A stretch of 35,521 bases of DNA from a virus. How positions within the stretch are numbered: position 1 is the stretch's first letter; the number at the start of each line of letters is the position of its first letter. The translations under genes and the position numbers were made by a program. Positions 15,402-23,246 of the stretch are shown here, in pieces. The notes under the pieces are model-generated. The model made no database searches. It was given only the letters and a program-made list of their open reading frames with translations, and had not been told where the DNA came from. The stretch is from positions 1-35,521 of the IMG/VR virus record IMGVR_UViG_3300035670_000734, one strand, 5' to 3'.

Positions 15402-15970
15402 CAGCCGAACCTCGCGAACAACCTGCGCGGGTTGCCCAGGCCGCGCGCCACGGAGTCGAAGCTCGCCTCGTCCTGGACCAGCTTGCGCCAGTATTCGATC
15501 TGCTGGACGAAGTCCTTGCTGGAGCGGAACCACATCTCGCGCCCGCCGATGGTGTAGCGCTGGACCAGCCCCTGGCCGTTGACCACGTAGTCCTTGAACG
15601 CGGTCTCCAGCTGCTCGAGGATCTGCCGCGCGTTGGACCGGGCCTCGAAGCCGGCGGCCTGCGCCGCGAGGTCGGGCCGGACGACGATGGTGCCGCTATC
15701 GACCGTGTAGCGCTCGCCGCTGCGCTCGACGTAGGCCGCCCAGGCATAGGTGCCCGGGGCCCAGTTGTCGGTGGTGCTGGCCGCGACGTTGACCAGGTGG
15801 TCGGCGCCGGAGGCGGTCGACACGATGTCGACGTTGCCGGCGGCGTTGATCAGGCGGTACTTGAGCACCCAGCCGTCAGAGGCCGGATAGTCGGCCAGCG
15901 AGCGCGTCCACTTGACGGTGTCGCCGGCAACGACAAAAGCAGGTTCTGCGGTCGGGATGGGTGCGGCCAT
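15401..15970 (-). CDS. Head protein with beta N-domain and gpW-like C-terminus (189 aa)
   Basis: Residues 1-100 look like an immunoglobulin-like beta sandwich (AGDTVKWTRSLADYPASDGW, YAWAAYVERSGERYTVDSGT). The C-terminal 80 residues are helical with GREMWFRSSKDFVQQIEYWR, which resembles the C-terminal 'YSvGdRsv----L-dlr-qI-yW--ev' part of lambda gpW-type head completion proteins. It lies between a Mor-like gene and the portal, where lambda has W. I infer a head completion or virion-surface role; the gpW resemblance is a pattern judgement. Confidence 0.6.
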   Translation of the reverse strand: MAAPIPTAEPAFVVAGDTVKWTRSLADYPASDGWVLKYRLINAAGNVDIVSTASGADHLVNVAASTTDNWAPGTYAWAAYVERSGERYTVDSGTIVVRPDLAAQAAGFEARSNARQILEQLETAFKDYVVNGQGLVQRYTIGGREMWFRSSKDFVQQIEYWRKLVQDEASFDSVARGLGNPRRLFARFG

Positions 15971-16034
15971 GCACCCATTCGATCAGGATGCCGCGGACAT
16001 TTTCACCCCCAAAAATGTCCGCCCCGCGGGCGGT

Positions 16035-16286
16035 TTACCGCTGCGCGATGCGCCTGATCTGCCGCTCCGACAGCCCGATGTGGCGGGCAAGATCGCTCGC
16101 GCTGGTGCCCATCGCCAGGGCCTGGCGCACGGACTCGTCCCGGGCCATCTTGCGGCCGGCCACGTAGGTGTACTGCCCGCCCCACTCCAGCCGCACCTGG
16201 CGCTCGATCTCCGCCAGGTCGCGCAGCTGCTGGTGGCCCAGCCGGGCCTGGATGCGTGCGATCAGGTCTGCCACAACGTCCGCCAT
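16035..16286 (-). CDS. Mor-like transcription activator homologue (83 aa)
   Basis: C-terminal half shows the Mor/C family pattern: GGQYTYVAGRKMARDESVRQ, an 'R-e-vr-al--G-s--dLArh-gLseRqIrrI' helix-turn-helix (LARHIGLSERQIRRI). Mu Mor and C activate middle and late promoters as dimers. At 83 residues it is shorter than Mu Mor (129) and lacks most of the N-terminal dimerization region. It lies 1 nt after terminase and before the portal-side gene, unusual for a free-standing regulator, so it could be a late-gene activator or a DNA-binding packaging factor. Confidence 0.72.
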   Translation of the reverse strand: MADVVADLIARIQARLGHQQLRDLAEIERQVRLEWGGQYTYVAGRKMARDESVRQALAMGTSASDLARHIGLSERQIRRIAQR

Positions 16287-16287
16287 C

Positions 16288-18339
16288 TCAGCGCCTCCAT
16301 CCGTTCACGAATCCGCCCGGCCGCCGCACGGGCACACTCTGTCGCGGCGCCGGCTGGGCAACTGGCAAGTCCGGCTTGTCAGTTGCGACCGCCTCGACCG
16401 GCGTTGCCACCTGGTCGTCGGGCCACTCCGCCGGCGCCGCCTGGTCGAACAGGTCCCGCGTCTCCACGCGGGCCATCCACTTCGCCCACTCGGCCTCGCG
16501 CCACCGGTCCAGCCCGGCCCAGTGCGCGCCTGCGAGCGCGTACACCGCGCAGTCCAGCGCCTCGTTGCGCCGGCCTGCGGGCTTGACCCACTCCAGCCGA
16601 GGCCGACCCTTCACGTAGCGCGAGACCAGCCGCTCCGCCGTCAGCTGCTCGAACACCTCCGGCGGCAGCGAGCGCGACAGGTGCACGTACCCGGGCCCCG
16701 GCGTGGTGATGCGCAGCCGGCCGTAGATCTCGGACTTCGCCGTGTCCGTGCCCACCGGCCAGAGCTTCACGCCGCGCTTGGCCCGCTCCCCGCGCCAGGT
16801 CACGTCCTGCTCGGTCGGTTTGCCCAGCACCGCCTTGCCGGTCTGGCTCGAGCCCTTCACCGCGTGCACGTTTTCGCGCGCGTGCGCCCGCGCGTAGGCG
16901 TAGACGGCCTGCGTGTGATGACCGCCCGAGTCGATCATCGCCGCGAGCAACGGCACCGTGCGGCCGCTCACGTGCGCGATCGGGCGGCGCCGCGCTGCGC
17001 TCAGCCGCGCCCACGGGCTCTCGGCATCGGCCTCGGGCAACGCCGGGTCGCCGTAAATCACCAGGCGGTCGACTAGCTGCCGCTCGAGGCCGCGACCCCA
17101 GGCCCAGGTGTAGGCCTCGAGGCGGTCGGCCTGGACGTCCACGCCCATCGTGGCCACGCACAGCCCCCAGGTCACAACGCCGAGCGCGAGATCCTCCGCC
17201 CGGCGCCGCAGCTGGTGCTCGTCGGCCTTGTCGCCCTGCTCCTCGAAGGTCTCGGCCAGCCGCGTGTTCACGAACACGCGCAGCAGCGTCATGTCGCCCG
17301 AGCGCGACGCCACCATGGCCGCGTGCCACTCGGCCACCAGCTCGGCCCAGGACACCCAGCCCAGCGGACTGTAGAGGCTCGACAGGTGGAAGCCACGCAC
17401 CCGCCCGCCGGCAGCACCAGGCGCCTGCGCGACCCAGCGCCCCGCCGCCAGCATCGCCGGCTTGTGGTGCTCCGAGATCTCGGCCGCACAGCGTCGGCAC
17501 ACGTAGCGGGCCGAGCTGGGCTCCGGCGTCCCGTCGGGATGGCTCGACCACTTGATCCCGTAGGGCAGCGACGCGCCCCACTCCAGCGCCTGGTGCTCGC
17601 CGCAGTGCGGGCACGGCACCTCGTACCGGCAGCGATCCGACGCGAGGTAGGCGGCCTCGATGCGGCTGAAGTCGCGCGTGGTGGGGGTCGAGGTCTTCAG
17701 ACGCTTGCGCCGGGCGAATGTGGTCTGCCGAGCCTCCGCCAGCTTGATCGGATCGCCTTCTCCGTCGGCATCGAGCGGATAGGCGTCAATTTCGTCCAGA
17801 AACAGGTCTCTGACCGGCATTGACCGCAATCCGGCCGCCGAATTGGCCCCTGCGATGGCCAGGAAGCCGCCCGCGAACTCTTTCAGCAGCGTGGTGTTCG
17901 CGTCGTCGCGGGAGCGGTTCTCCCGGACCTTGCGCCGCAGCGCCTCCGACTCCTCGATCGCTGGCGTCAACCTCTGCCGGCTGTAGCGCTTGGCCATGTC
18001 GATGGTCGGCTGCACCACCATGCACGGGCCCGGATTCACGTCGATGAGGTAGCCCAGCCAGCTGGTGCCGATGGTGGTCTTGCTGGTCTGAGCGCCCCAC
18101 TGCAGCACGACCTCCTCGACCGGCGAATGCCTCGACAGGCAGTCCATCACCTCGCGCGCGTAGGGCGTCCGCGCGGCCCGGTACGGCCCCGGCTCGGCCG
18201 AGTCCTTGCCCGACAGCACCCGATTGCGCTCGGCCCACTCGGTCACCGTCATCCTGGCCGGCGGCGCCATGAACTCGCGCCACAACCCATCGACCAGCTC
18301 GCCGGCATCCAGCAGGTCCCAGTCCTCACGCGCGCCCAT
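16288..18339 (-). CDS. Terminase large subunit, GpA family (683 aa)
   Basis: Packages DNA using ATP and cuts at cos. Motifs: Walker A-like QWGAQTSKTT at 80-89, Walker B RDLFLDEIDAYP at about 177-188, a zinc site CPHCGE...CRRCAAE at about 242-285, and nuclease-domain segments GVDVQADRLEAYTWAWGRG, AAMIDSGGHHTQAVYAYARA and ALDCAVYALAG. Order and length (about 640-700 residues) fit lambda gpA-type terminases, implying cos-type packaging. The start at 18339 overlaps the small subunit by 14 nt. Confidence 0.95.
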   Translation of the reverse strand: MGAREDWDLLDAGELVDGLWREFMAPPARMTVTEWAERNRVLSGKDSAEPGPYRAARTPYAREVMDCLSRHSPVEEVVLQWGAQTSKTTIGTSWLGYLIDVNPGPCMVVQPTIDMAKRYSRQRLTPAIEESEALRRKVRENRSRDDANTTLLKEFAGGFLAIAGANSAAGLRSMPVRDLFLDEIDAYPLDADGEGDPIKLAEARQTTFARRKRLKTSTPTTRDFSRIEAAYLASDRCRYEVPCPHCGEHQALEWGASLPYGIKWSSHPDGTPEPSSARYVCRRCAAEISEHHKPAMLAAGRWVAQAPGAAGGRVRGFHLSSLYSPLGWVSWAELVAEWHAAMVASRSGDMTLLRVFVNTRLAETFEEQGDKADEHQLRRRAEDLALGVVTWGLCVATMGVDVQADRLEAYTWAWGRGLERQLVDRLVIYGDPALPEADAESPWARLSAARRRPIAHVSGRTVPLLAAMIDSGGHHTQAVYAYARAHARENVHAVKGSSQTGKAVLGKPTEQDVTWRGERAKRGVKLWPVGTDTAKSEIYGRLRITTPGPGYVHLSRSLPPEVFEQLTAERLVSRYVKGRPRLEWVKPAGRRNEALDCAVYALAGAHWAGLDRWREAEWAKWMARVETRDLFDQAAPAEWPDDQVATPVEAVATDKPDLPVAQPAPRQSVPVRRPGGFVNGWRR

Positions 18340-18838
18340 CGTCGCCTCCGGTCACATGGGCCAGCACCAGCGTCAGCTCGGCCTGCAGCACATCGTCGAT
18401 CCGCGCCGCGTCCGTCTCTGCGGCCAGCACCGGTGCCACGCGAGCCGGCAGCTGCAGCAGTGCCTCACGCAGGGATGCCAGCTTGCGAGCGTGCGTCGCC
18501 CTGACGTCCGCAGCGCGCACCAGCTGGCCACGCTGTTCCGCCAGGCGAAGCTCGGCCAGATCCGCCTCGGTGCGCTCGCGTCGGGCCCTCGAGGCCCAGT
18601 AACTGTCTTCGTCGCTCTCGTCGGCCACCGGGGCATGCACCACGCCATCGCCCTGCCCAGCTGGACGACTGCCGGCACGCACCTGCGTGTTCCTGCTCCA
18701 CTGCGCATCCGCCGCCACCGGGTCGATCTTCCCGTCGATCTCCGATATCCGCCCGTCCTTGACCGCGCGGCGCACCGCCGACTCGGTGCAGCCCCGCCGC
18801 CGGGCATACTCGGACTTGCTGACCAATTCGATGCTCAT
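18326..18838 (-). CDS. Terminase small subunit, Nu1-like (170 aa)
   Basis: N-terminal winged helix-turn-helix pattern MSIELVSKSEYARRRGCTES then AVRRAVKDGRI, as in Nu1, for cos recognition. The middle (YWASRARRERTEADLAELRL, AEQRGQLVRAADVRATHARK, LREALLQLPARV) is the conserved helical part that joins the large subunit. The ATG at 18838 has a weak ribosome site; a GTG at 18856 with GAGGTG upstream would add six residues and is a fair alternative. Directly upstream of terL with overlap. Confidence 0.85.
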   Translation of the reverse strand: MSIELVSKSEYARRRGCTESAVRRAVKDGRISEIDGKIDPVAADAQWSRNTQVRAGSRPAGQGDGVVHAPVADESDEDSYWASRARRERTEADLAELRLAEQRGQLVRAADVRATHARKLASLREALLQLPARVAPVLAAETDAARIDDVLQAELTLVLAHVTGGDDGRA

Positions 18839-18938
18839 GCGCACCAGGGCTCGCACAAGTTCGCACCTCGACCCGCTAGCGAGATGCGGAGGTTCGAATT
18901 ACCCGTGCCGGCCGGTGCCCAGGAGGGACCCATGAGCC
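18839..18938. other. Short spacer upstream of the terminase genes, possible cos region
   Basis: A 100-bp gap before the small subunit. It contains the palindrome CGCTAGCG (18874-18881) in a GC-rich stretch with GAGG/CCTC flanks that could pair imperfectly. In phages with GpA-type terminases the cos cleavage site usually lies just ahead of the small-subunit gene, so this is one candidate; the longer gap at 19922-20178 is another. I cannot identify cohesive ends by eye. Confidence 0.25.
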
Positions 18939-19700
18939 TCATGCCTGCCCCCTGACCGCCTGCTGGAGTGCGGCCTCGAACTGGGCAGGGAACACGCGCT
19001 CCGATGTGCTGCGGGCGACGAACTCGAAGTCGAAGACCGCCTCGTAGTTGGCGTGCCGCACGAAGATCAGGACCGGCCGCACTGCGCTGCCCTGAGCAAA
19101 CGCCACGCGCTGCCACACGCCGAGCGGGGCACGACCACCGGGCCGCCCGATGAAGTAGGCGTAGCCCTGCCTGCTGCGGGTGCCACGGGCCAGCTGCCTC
19201 TTGCGCCTGTCGGTCATGTTGGCCCGATAGCCCGCCTCCGGGAACGTGCGGAAGTAGGACAGGATCTCGACGATCTGGCCCGGGCTGATGTTGCCGTAGG
19301 CGTCCCGCCTGCAGGCCGCACCAGGCACCACCCGAAAGTCCTCGGGCAGGTGCCCTGCCCTGCGCAGGGCGATCTCGAATCGCTTCAACCTGCGGCTGCC
19401 GCCTGCGATCTGCGGGGCGAGGAACTTGGTGGCAGGTGTGCCCTTGCCTGCGAAGTCCTTCAGCCCGACCTCGGCGATCAGCTTCTGCTTCGTGGCCGGG
19501 CGGACGAACGTGCTCGACAGCGTGTAGGGCGTCGGCCGGTCGAAGACGTCCTTCATCTCGGCGACCTGCTTTTGCTGCACGGCCTGGGCGGTGCGGGTGA
19601 GCGCGAGGGCAGCAGCGAACGGCATCTGCGCGTAAGCCAGCTCGCCCAGCTGGTCGGTGAGCTGCTGGACGGTCTTGCTGACGTCGATGGTGAGCTTCAT
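18939..19700 (-). CDS. Minor tail protein Z-like / tail completion candidate (253 aa)
   Basis: N-terminus KTVQQLTDQLGELAYAQMPF with AAALALTRTAQAVQQKQVAE (an amphipathic helix with the 'aaAlalnrtA' pattern), then a basic strand-rich middle (RRLKRFEIALRRAGHLPEDF) and a C-terminus FPAQFEAALQQAVRG. This layout resembles minor tail protein Z / tail completion proteins. What is odd is its place: before terminase, not between connector and tail genes. The ATG at 19700 overlaps the preceding stop by 4 nt. If not a Z homologue it is an unknown conserved phage protein. Confidence 0.5.
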   Translation of the reverse strand: MKLTIDVSKTVQQLTDQLGELAYAQMPFAAALALTRTAQAVQQKQVAEMKDVFDRPTPYTLSSTFVRPATKQKLIAEVGLKDFAGKGTPATKFLAPQIAGGSRRLKRFEIALRRAGHLPEDFRVVPGAACRRDAYGNISPGQIVEILSYFRTFPEAGYRANMTDRRKRQLARGTRSRQGYAYFIGRPGGRAPLGVWQRVAFAQGSAVRPVLIFVRHANYEAVFDFEFVARSTSERVFPAQFEAALQQAVRGQA

Positions 19701-19921
19701 CGGCGGCCTCGTTTTGTGGGCAGCGGAGGGACGGTGGCGGCCACCGACACGACCGGGGCAGGCTCGCGGCCGATGCGGTGCTCGCCCTCCTCAGCGAAGA
19801 AAGTGCCGCTGGCCAGCCCGGCCCGGATCCAGGCGTCCACCTCGCCGGTGCCGAAGGCGGCCCGGAGGTCGTCGATCCAGGCGGCGCACTGGGGCATGGC
19901 GGTGCGCATCGAGCCGCTCAT
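19697..19921 (-). CDS. Small conserved unknown protein (74 aa)
   Basis: Begins MSGSMRTAMPQCAAWIDDLR after a strong AGGAG-AGAGG purine run; the 'MPqCaaWIDDLRaaFG---vd--ir-Gl' opening is followed by a loop-rich C-terminus ending TKRGRR. No motif tells its job. Coupled by ATGA overlap to the Z-like gene. It is the first gene after the 257-bp noncoding region, so a late transcript could start just upstream. Confidence 0.6.
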   Translation of the reverse strand: MSGSMRTAMPQCAAWIDDLRAAFGTGEVDAWIRAGLASGTFFAEEGEHRIGREPAPVVSVAATVPPLPTKRGRR

Positions 19922-20178
19922 CCTCTCTCCTCTCTCTCTGGGGGAATGAAGGGACGTGGACCACGCGCGCACGGGCGTGCGCCGGCCTGCGCACACACGC
20001 ATCCGGGCGCTCGCGCTCGCACACGCATGAGAAAAACTCGCGGTCCACGTGGTCCAGTGGTCCACGGCGTCCAACTCATTGACGCGCCGGCCCTTTTCGG
20101 CATGGAGGTTGACCACGGCAAAGCCGTGGACCAGCGGTCCACACCATCCCTGGGACGTCGGGGCGTGCATGAGGGGGG
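19922..20178. promoter_or_regulatory. 257-bp noncoding region with iterated GTGGTCCAC motif
   Basis: Lies between the primase/helicase and the packaging-side genes. It contains at least six copies or near-copies of GTGGTCCAC or its complement GTGGACCAC: 19956-19964, 20042-20048 (partial), 20049-20056 (partial), 20057-20065, 20126-20133 (partial), 20136-20142 (partial). The last group sits beside an inverted repeat CCACGGC-AAA-GCCGTGG (20113-20129). A purine-rich ribosome site ends the region. Replication origin iterons, a late-promoter activator site (for the Mor-like protein), or a cos-region binding site would all look like this. Confidence 0.6.
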
Positions 20179-22527
20179 TCACAGTGGCACCTCGACGGAC
20201 TCGTCGGCCGGTGCGGCAGGGGTGGACGGGCGCCGGTAGACCCAGGGTCTGGTCCCGTCGGACCGGCGCTCGCGGACGTGGGACCAGCCCAGCGTCATCA
20301 TGATGGCCTCGACGCGCCTGGCCATCTGGCCGGCGCCGTCGATCTTGTCGGCGGAGACGCCGAGCACGCCGAGGATCTCGGCGGTCGTGAAGCTCGAGCG
20401 GTCGAGGAACTTGGGCTCGCTCACGCGCTTGGGCAGCTCGTCGAGCCACGGGTCGGCGACGATGCGGGCGTCCTGCTGCGGCTGGAAGTGGTCGGCCTCC
20501 TCGGCCCGCGTGGGCCACCAGCGCTCGCCGGCGCGCACCTCGGCATAGGCCTGGGCAAACAGCTGGTCACGCCACTGGCGCAGCCGCTCGACGTCGACCA
20601 CATCGCCGACCTGCACGGGCCAGAAGCGCCGGTTGCCGGTCATGTCGCGCAGGTAGCGCTTCTGGTTTGTCGTACCCGCCATGACGACCTGGCGGGGCCG
20701 TTTGCGCACGCGGCGCTCGTAGACGCCGCGGATGTTGTCGTTGAGCGTGGTGAGGAACTGCTTGACCGAAGTGACGTCGGCCCGGCTGAAGCTGTCCAGC
20801 TCGGAGACCTCGTAGAGCCAGGTGTCTGCGAGCTGCAGCAGGGCGTCCTTGTCGCCCAGGCGGAACTGGGTGTCGCTGTACCACTCGCCTCCGAGCACGC
20901 GCAGCGCCGTAGATTTCCCCTTGCCCTGTCCGCCCTCGAGCACCAGCATGTGGTCGACCTGCGCGCCGGGCTTCCACACGCGGGCGCACATGGCCCGCAG
21001 GAAAAATGCGCCGGCCATGCGGGTGTAGGGCGTGTCGGTCGCGCCGCAGCACTCGTGCAGCCAGAAGGACAGCCGGTCGACGCCGTCCCAGGCAAGCGCG
21101 TCGAGGTAGCGCATCACGGGGTGGAACGCGCTGCGCTCAGCCGCCATCTCGACGCCGGCGTTGAGGTTGGCCTCGGCGCGGATCAGCAGGCCGAGGTGCT
21201 GGGCGAGCCACAGGCCCATCTCCCGGTCGTCGGCGGTGGTCCACTCGCCCGGGCCGGTGTGCCAGGGCGTCTCGCGCAGCGATTCCGTGCGCGAGGCGAA
21301 GCGGTTGAAGCCCACGGCACCCTGCCAGTCGGGGTGATGGGTGAGGATCAACATCACGTTCTCGCGGCAGTCCACCAGCTCGCCCCGCCGATCGCGGATC
21401 AGCGCCTGCGCCCAGCGGCCATCGTCGGGCGGGCCCCCGTCGGAAGGAGGGGCGCGGGGAGGATCCGGCGGCGGCACGGCAGGCCCGGACAGCCCGGGCA
21501 GCGGCACCAGGCGCTCGAGCAGCCACTCGCGCAGCGCCGGGCCTGTCAGCCCCTCGGCCACGGCATCGGCGACGTCCCAGCCATCGGGCCGTTCGCCAGG
21601 CGCAGGTAGCGTCACCTCGCGCACCTCGCAGCCAAAGCCCACCAGGTGCGCGCCCAGCTTGCGCATGGTCGAGATGCCCGGCTGCTGCGAGGCAGGCATC
21701 AGCGCGCCGTCCCGGCCGAGCTTCGCATCCGCATCGGGCCACACGATCACCCTGCGGCCGCGCAGGAGCGTCCAGTCGGCCTTGAGCACCGCCTTGCCAC
21801 CACCCGGCCAGGACACCACGTCCAGGGTGGCGCCCAGCTCGGCCGCTGCGGCATCGGCGCACTTCTCGCCCTCCACCACCAGACACGGCGGAAGACGCTC
21901 GCGCTCGGGGCGCCACGCCGCCAGGTAAAGCGGTCGCGGCTCGGGAAACGAGATCCAGCGCCATTCGTGCGCGCCGCTCGGGTGCGCGCACCAGCTGAGC
22001 GGCAGGACTTCCTTCCCGCCGTCGGAGGTGACGAACCGGCAGACGTAGCCGAGCAGCTGCCCGGCGGCGTCGCGGTAGGCCCAGGTCATCGCCGGGCGGC
22101 CGCGCTTGATGTGTGCCACCGGCGCCGGGCCGGCATCGGCCGGGACGGGCAGCACCGGCACCCAGTCCGTGCGTGGCGTGGGCGCTTTCGGCGGCGCTGC
22201 AGGCTTGGCCGCCCGTGACGTGCGCCGCCTGGTGGGCTGCTCGTCCACCGGCAGGCCGACCTCGTCCGCCACCGAGCGCGCGGCCTCGAGCTGCGAGACC
22301 GAGTGCATCGCGGCGTAGAGCGCCACCAGGTCGCCACCGGACTCGCCGGACTGAAAGTCCGACCAGCGCCCCGTGCGCGCATTCACCGCGCAGGACTTGC
22401 CCGGCGCGCCGGACAGGTCGCCGCAGCGCCACTCCGCACCCTCCCACCGGCCGCCAGCCAGCCAGCGCGGCAGCAGCGTGTCGGCCGAGGCGAGCGCGGC
22501 CTGGGCGATGCGCGAGATGTCCATCAT
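20179..22527 (-). CDS. VapE-like primase-helicase (782 aa)
   Basis: Replication protein. N-terminal zinc-ribbon-like primase domain (WRCGDLSGAPGKSCAVNART, SGESGGDLVALYAAMH), a Toprim-like segment (CLVVEGEKCADAAAAELGAT, WPGGGKAVLKAD, VIVWPDADAK), then a helicase core: Walker A LEGGQGKGKSTALRVLGG, Walker B TWLYEVSELDSFSRADVTSV, FLTTLNDNIRGVYERRVRKR and MAGTTNQKRYLRDMTGNRRF, the signature of VapE / DUF5906 proteins. The C-terminus may be a DNA-binding winged helix. I chose the ATG pair at 22527-22522 (MMDISRIAQAAL); an upstream ATG at 22554 is possible. No separate origin-binding protein is seen. Confidence 0.88.
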   Translation of the reverse strand: MMDISRIAQAALASADTLLPRWLAGGRWEGAEWRCGDLSGAPGKSCAVNARTGRWSDFQSGESGGDLVALYAAMHSVSQLEAARSVADEVGLPVDEQPTRRRTSRAAKPAAPPKAPTPRTDWVPVLPVPADAGPAPVAHIKRGRPAMTWAYRDAAGQLLGYVCRFVTSDGGKEVLPLSWCAHPSGAHEWRWISFPEPRPLYLAAWRPERERLPPCLVVEGEKCADAAAAELGATLDVVSWPGGGKAVLKADWTLLRGRRVIVWPDADAKLGRDGALMPASQQPGISTMRKLGAHLVGFGCEVREVTLPAPGERPDGWDVADAVAEGLTGPALREWLLERLVPLPGLSGPAVPPPDPPRAPPSDGGPPDDGRWAQALIRDRRGELVDCRENVMLILTHHPDWQGAVGFNRFASRTESLRETPWHTGPGEWTTADDREMGLWLAQHLGLLIRAEANLNAGVEMAAERSAFHPVMRYLDALAWDGVDRLSFWLHECCGATDTPYTRMAGAFFLRAMCARVWKPGAQVDHMLVLEGGQGKGKSTALRVLGGEWYSDTQFRLGDKDALLQLADTWLYEVSELDSFSRADVTSVKQFLTTLNDNIRGVYERRVRKRPRQVVMAGTTNQKRYLRDMTGNRRFWPVQVGDVVDVERLRQWRDQLFAQAYAEVRAGERWWPTRAEEADHFQPQQDARIVADPWLDELPKRVSEPKFLDRSSFTTAEILGVLGVSADKIDGAGQMARRVEAIMMTLGWSHVRERRSDGTRPWVYRRPSTPAAPADESVEVPL

Positions 22528-22581
22528 CGGCCCGCATCCCACCCCGGCCGGCATGTGCCGCCATTGGCGGACACGAATCCG

Positions 22582-22770
22582 CTAGTCCACCTCGCCCGGC
22601 CGCTGCATCCTCGCAACCCCATACAGGTGCGCCTCAACGATGTGGCGCACGTAATCGGAGACCTTGCGGTCGTGGAGGTGCGCCATGCGGGCGATGTCTC
22701 GAAACACCACATCGGAAACCCGGATGTCGATGCGCTCGATTTTTTTCTCTGACGCCATGAACTCGTCCAT
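22582..22770 (-). CDS. Ribbon-helix-helix-like DNA-binding protein (62 aa)
   Basis: Pattern KIERIDIRVSDVVFRDIARM then DRKVSDYVRHIVEAHLYG: a beta strand followed by two helices, as in Arc/CopG-type repressors, at the right length. The ATG at 22770 follows AAGGGGC. Placed after the terminator and before the replication gene, so it may tune replication or early transcription. It ends 55 nt before the primase-helicase start. Confidence 0.7.
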   Translation of the reverse strand: MDEFMASEKKIERIDIRVSDVVFRDIARMAHLHDRKVSDYVRHIVEAHLYGVARMQRPGEVD

Positions 22771-22837
22771 CGTGTTGCCCCTTGTTCACAGCTTGTTGTC
22801 GGGAGAGACCCCGGCGGGTGCCCCGCTCGGGAAGAAG

Positions 22838-22869
22838 AAAAAACCCCGCCCCGGGAGAGAGCACGGGGC
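22838..22869 (-). terminator. Leftward rho-independent terminator after cro
   Basis: On the minus strand GCCCCG (22869-22864), a 10-nt loop, CGGGGC (22853-22848), then GGGG and six T (22843-22838). Strong GC stem plus U-run in the leftward direction, between the Cro-like gene and the ribbon-helix-helix gene. More GC hairpins lie on either side (for example CCCGGGC-GT-GCCCGGG at 22877-22892). It should limit replication/late transcription unless antitermination or another promoter exists. Confidence 0.75.
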
Positions 22870-22906
22870 GAGGAAACCCGGGCGTGCCCGGGGGGGAGTG
22901 ACAACG

Positions 22907-23161
22907 TCAACCGCAAGCGGCCTCCAGCTCCGGCTCGGCCGGCGCGGTGCCGCGCAGGTAGGCCCAATCGACATCAGGCCGCAGCTGCTCGACGCGGATG
23001 CGGCCGGCGCTCTCGCGCTCGATGGCGATCGCGAGCTTCTCGCCGGGCTTCTTGATGCCCTTGCTGACCATGTACAGGTACTGCGGGCTGGTGCCACAGG
23101 CGCGGGCGAAGTCCTCGCGCTGAACGCGCCGCAAGCTAAGCCAATAGGTGTGCATTTCCAT
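22907..23161 (-). CDS. Cro-like regulator (84 aa)
   Basis: Small helix-turn-helix protein facing the repressor gene: VQREDFARACGTSPQYLYMV then SKGIKKPGEKLAIAIERESA matches YdaS/Cro-type domains that pair with phage S24 repressors. The rest (RIRVEQLRPDVDWAYLRG) is typical of their C-terminal arm. It should repress the repressor gene and favour lytic growth. The ATG at 23161 is very close to the predicted promoter start point; the ATG two codons later (23155) is an alternative. Confidence 0.85.
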   Translation of the reverse strand: MEMHTYWLSLRRVQREDFARACGTSPQYLYMVSKGIKKPGEKLAIAIERESAGRIRVEQLRPDVDWAYLRGTAPAEPELEAACG

Positions 23162-23167
23162 GCGCCT

Positions 23168-23197
23168 ACTTTACCCGGACATTTACCCTGGGATCAA
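23168..23197 (-). promoter_or_regulatory. Leftward early promoter (cro/lytic)
   Basis: Minus-strand -35 TTGATC (23197-23192), 18-nt spacer, -10 TAAAGT (23173-23168). It shares the context GGTATTGA around its -35 with the rightward promoter at 24146, and operator-like half sites cover it. The start point would be about 23161, at the Cro ATG itself. Confidence 0.5.
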
Positions 23198-23225
23198 TAC
23201 CTCAGGGCCATTTACCGGATGGTAA
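23183..23225. promoter_or_regulatory. Repressor/Cro operators in the switch region
   Basis: Three sites in a row fit TTACC-N4-GGTAA: 23212-23225 is a perfect match (TTACC-GGAT-GGTAA); 23183-23196 (TTACC-CTGG-GATCA) and 23197-23210 (ATACC-TCAG-GGCCA) are weaker. The same motif recurs at the early promoter near 24150. Three adjacent operators between divergent repressor and Cro genes is the lambda-type arrangement. Confidence 0.65.
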
Positions 23226-23246
23226 GCAGGAGGTGAGATAGCCCCC

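Noticed and set aside
15402-15533. N-terminal extension of the portal frame to 15533
   Set aside because: Lies within the coding part of the upstream gene, is Arg/Gly-rich, and the overlap start at 15401 is well placed.
18881-18910. T-arm-like GGTTCGAATTACC suggesting a tRNA
   Set aside because: No acceptor or anticodon stems can be built around it; chance match.
19697-20518. 273-residue frame through the noncoding region and into the primase-helicase gene
   Set aside because: The part before 19921 has no motif and crosses the iterated-motif region; the purine-rich ribosome site supports the 74-residue gene only.
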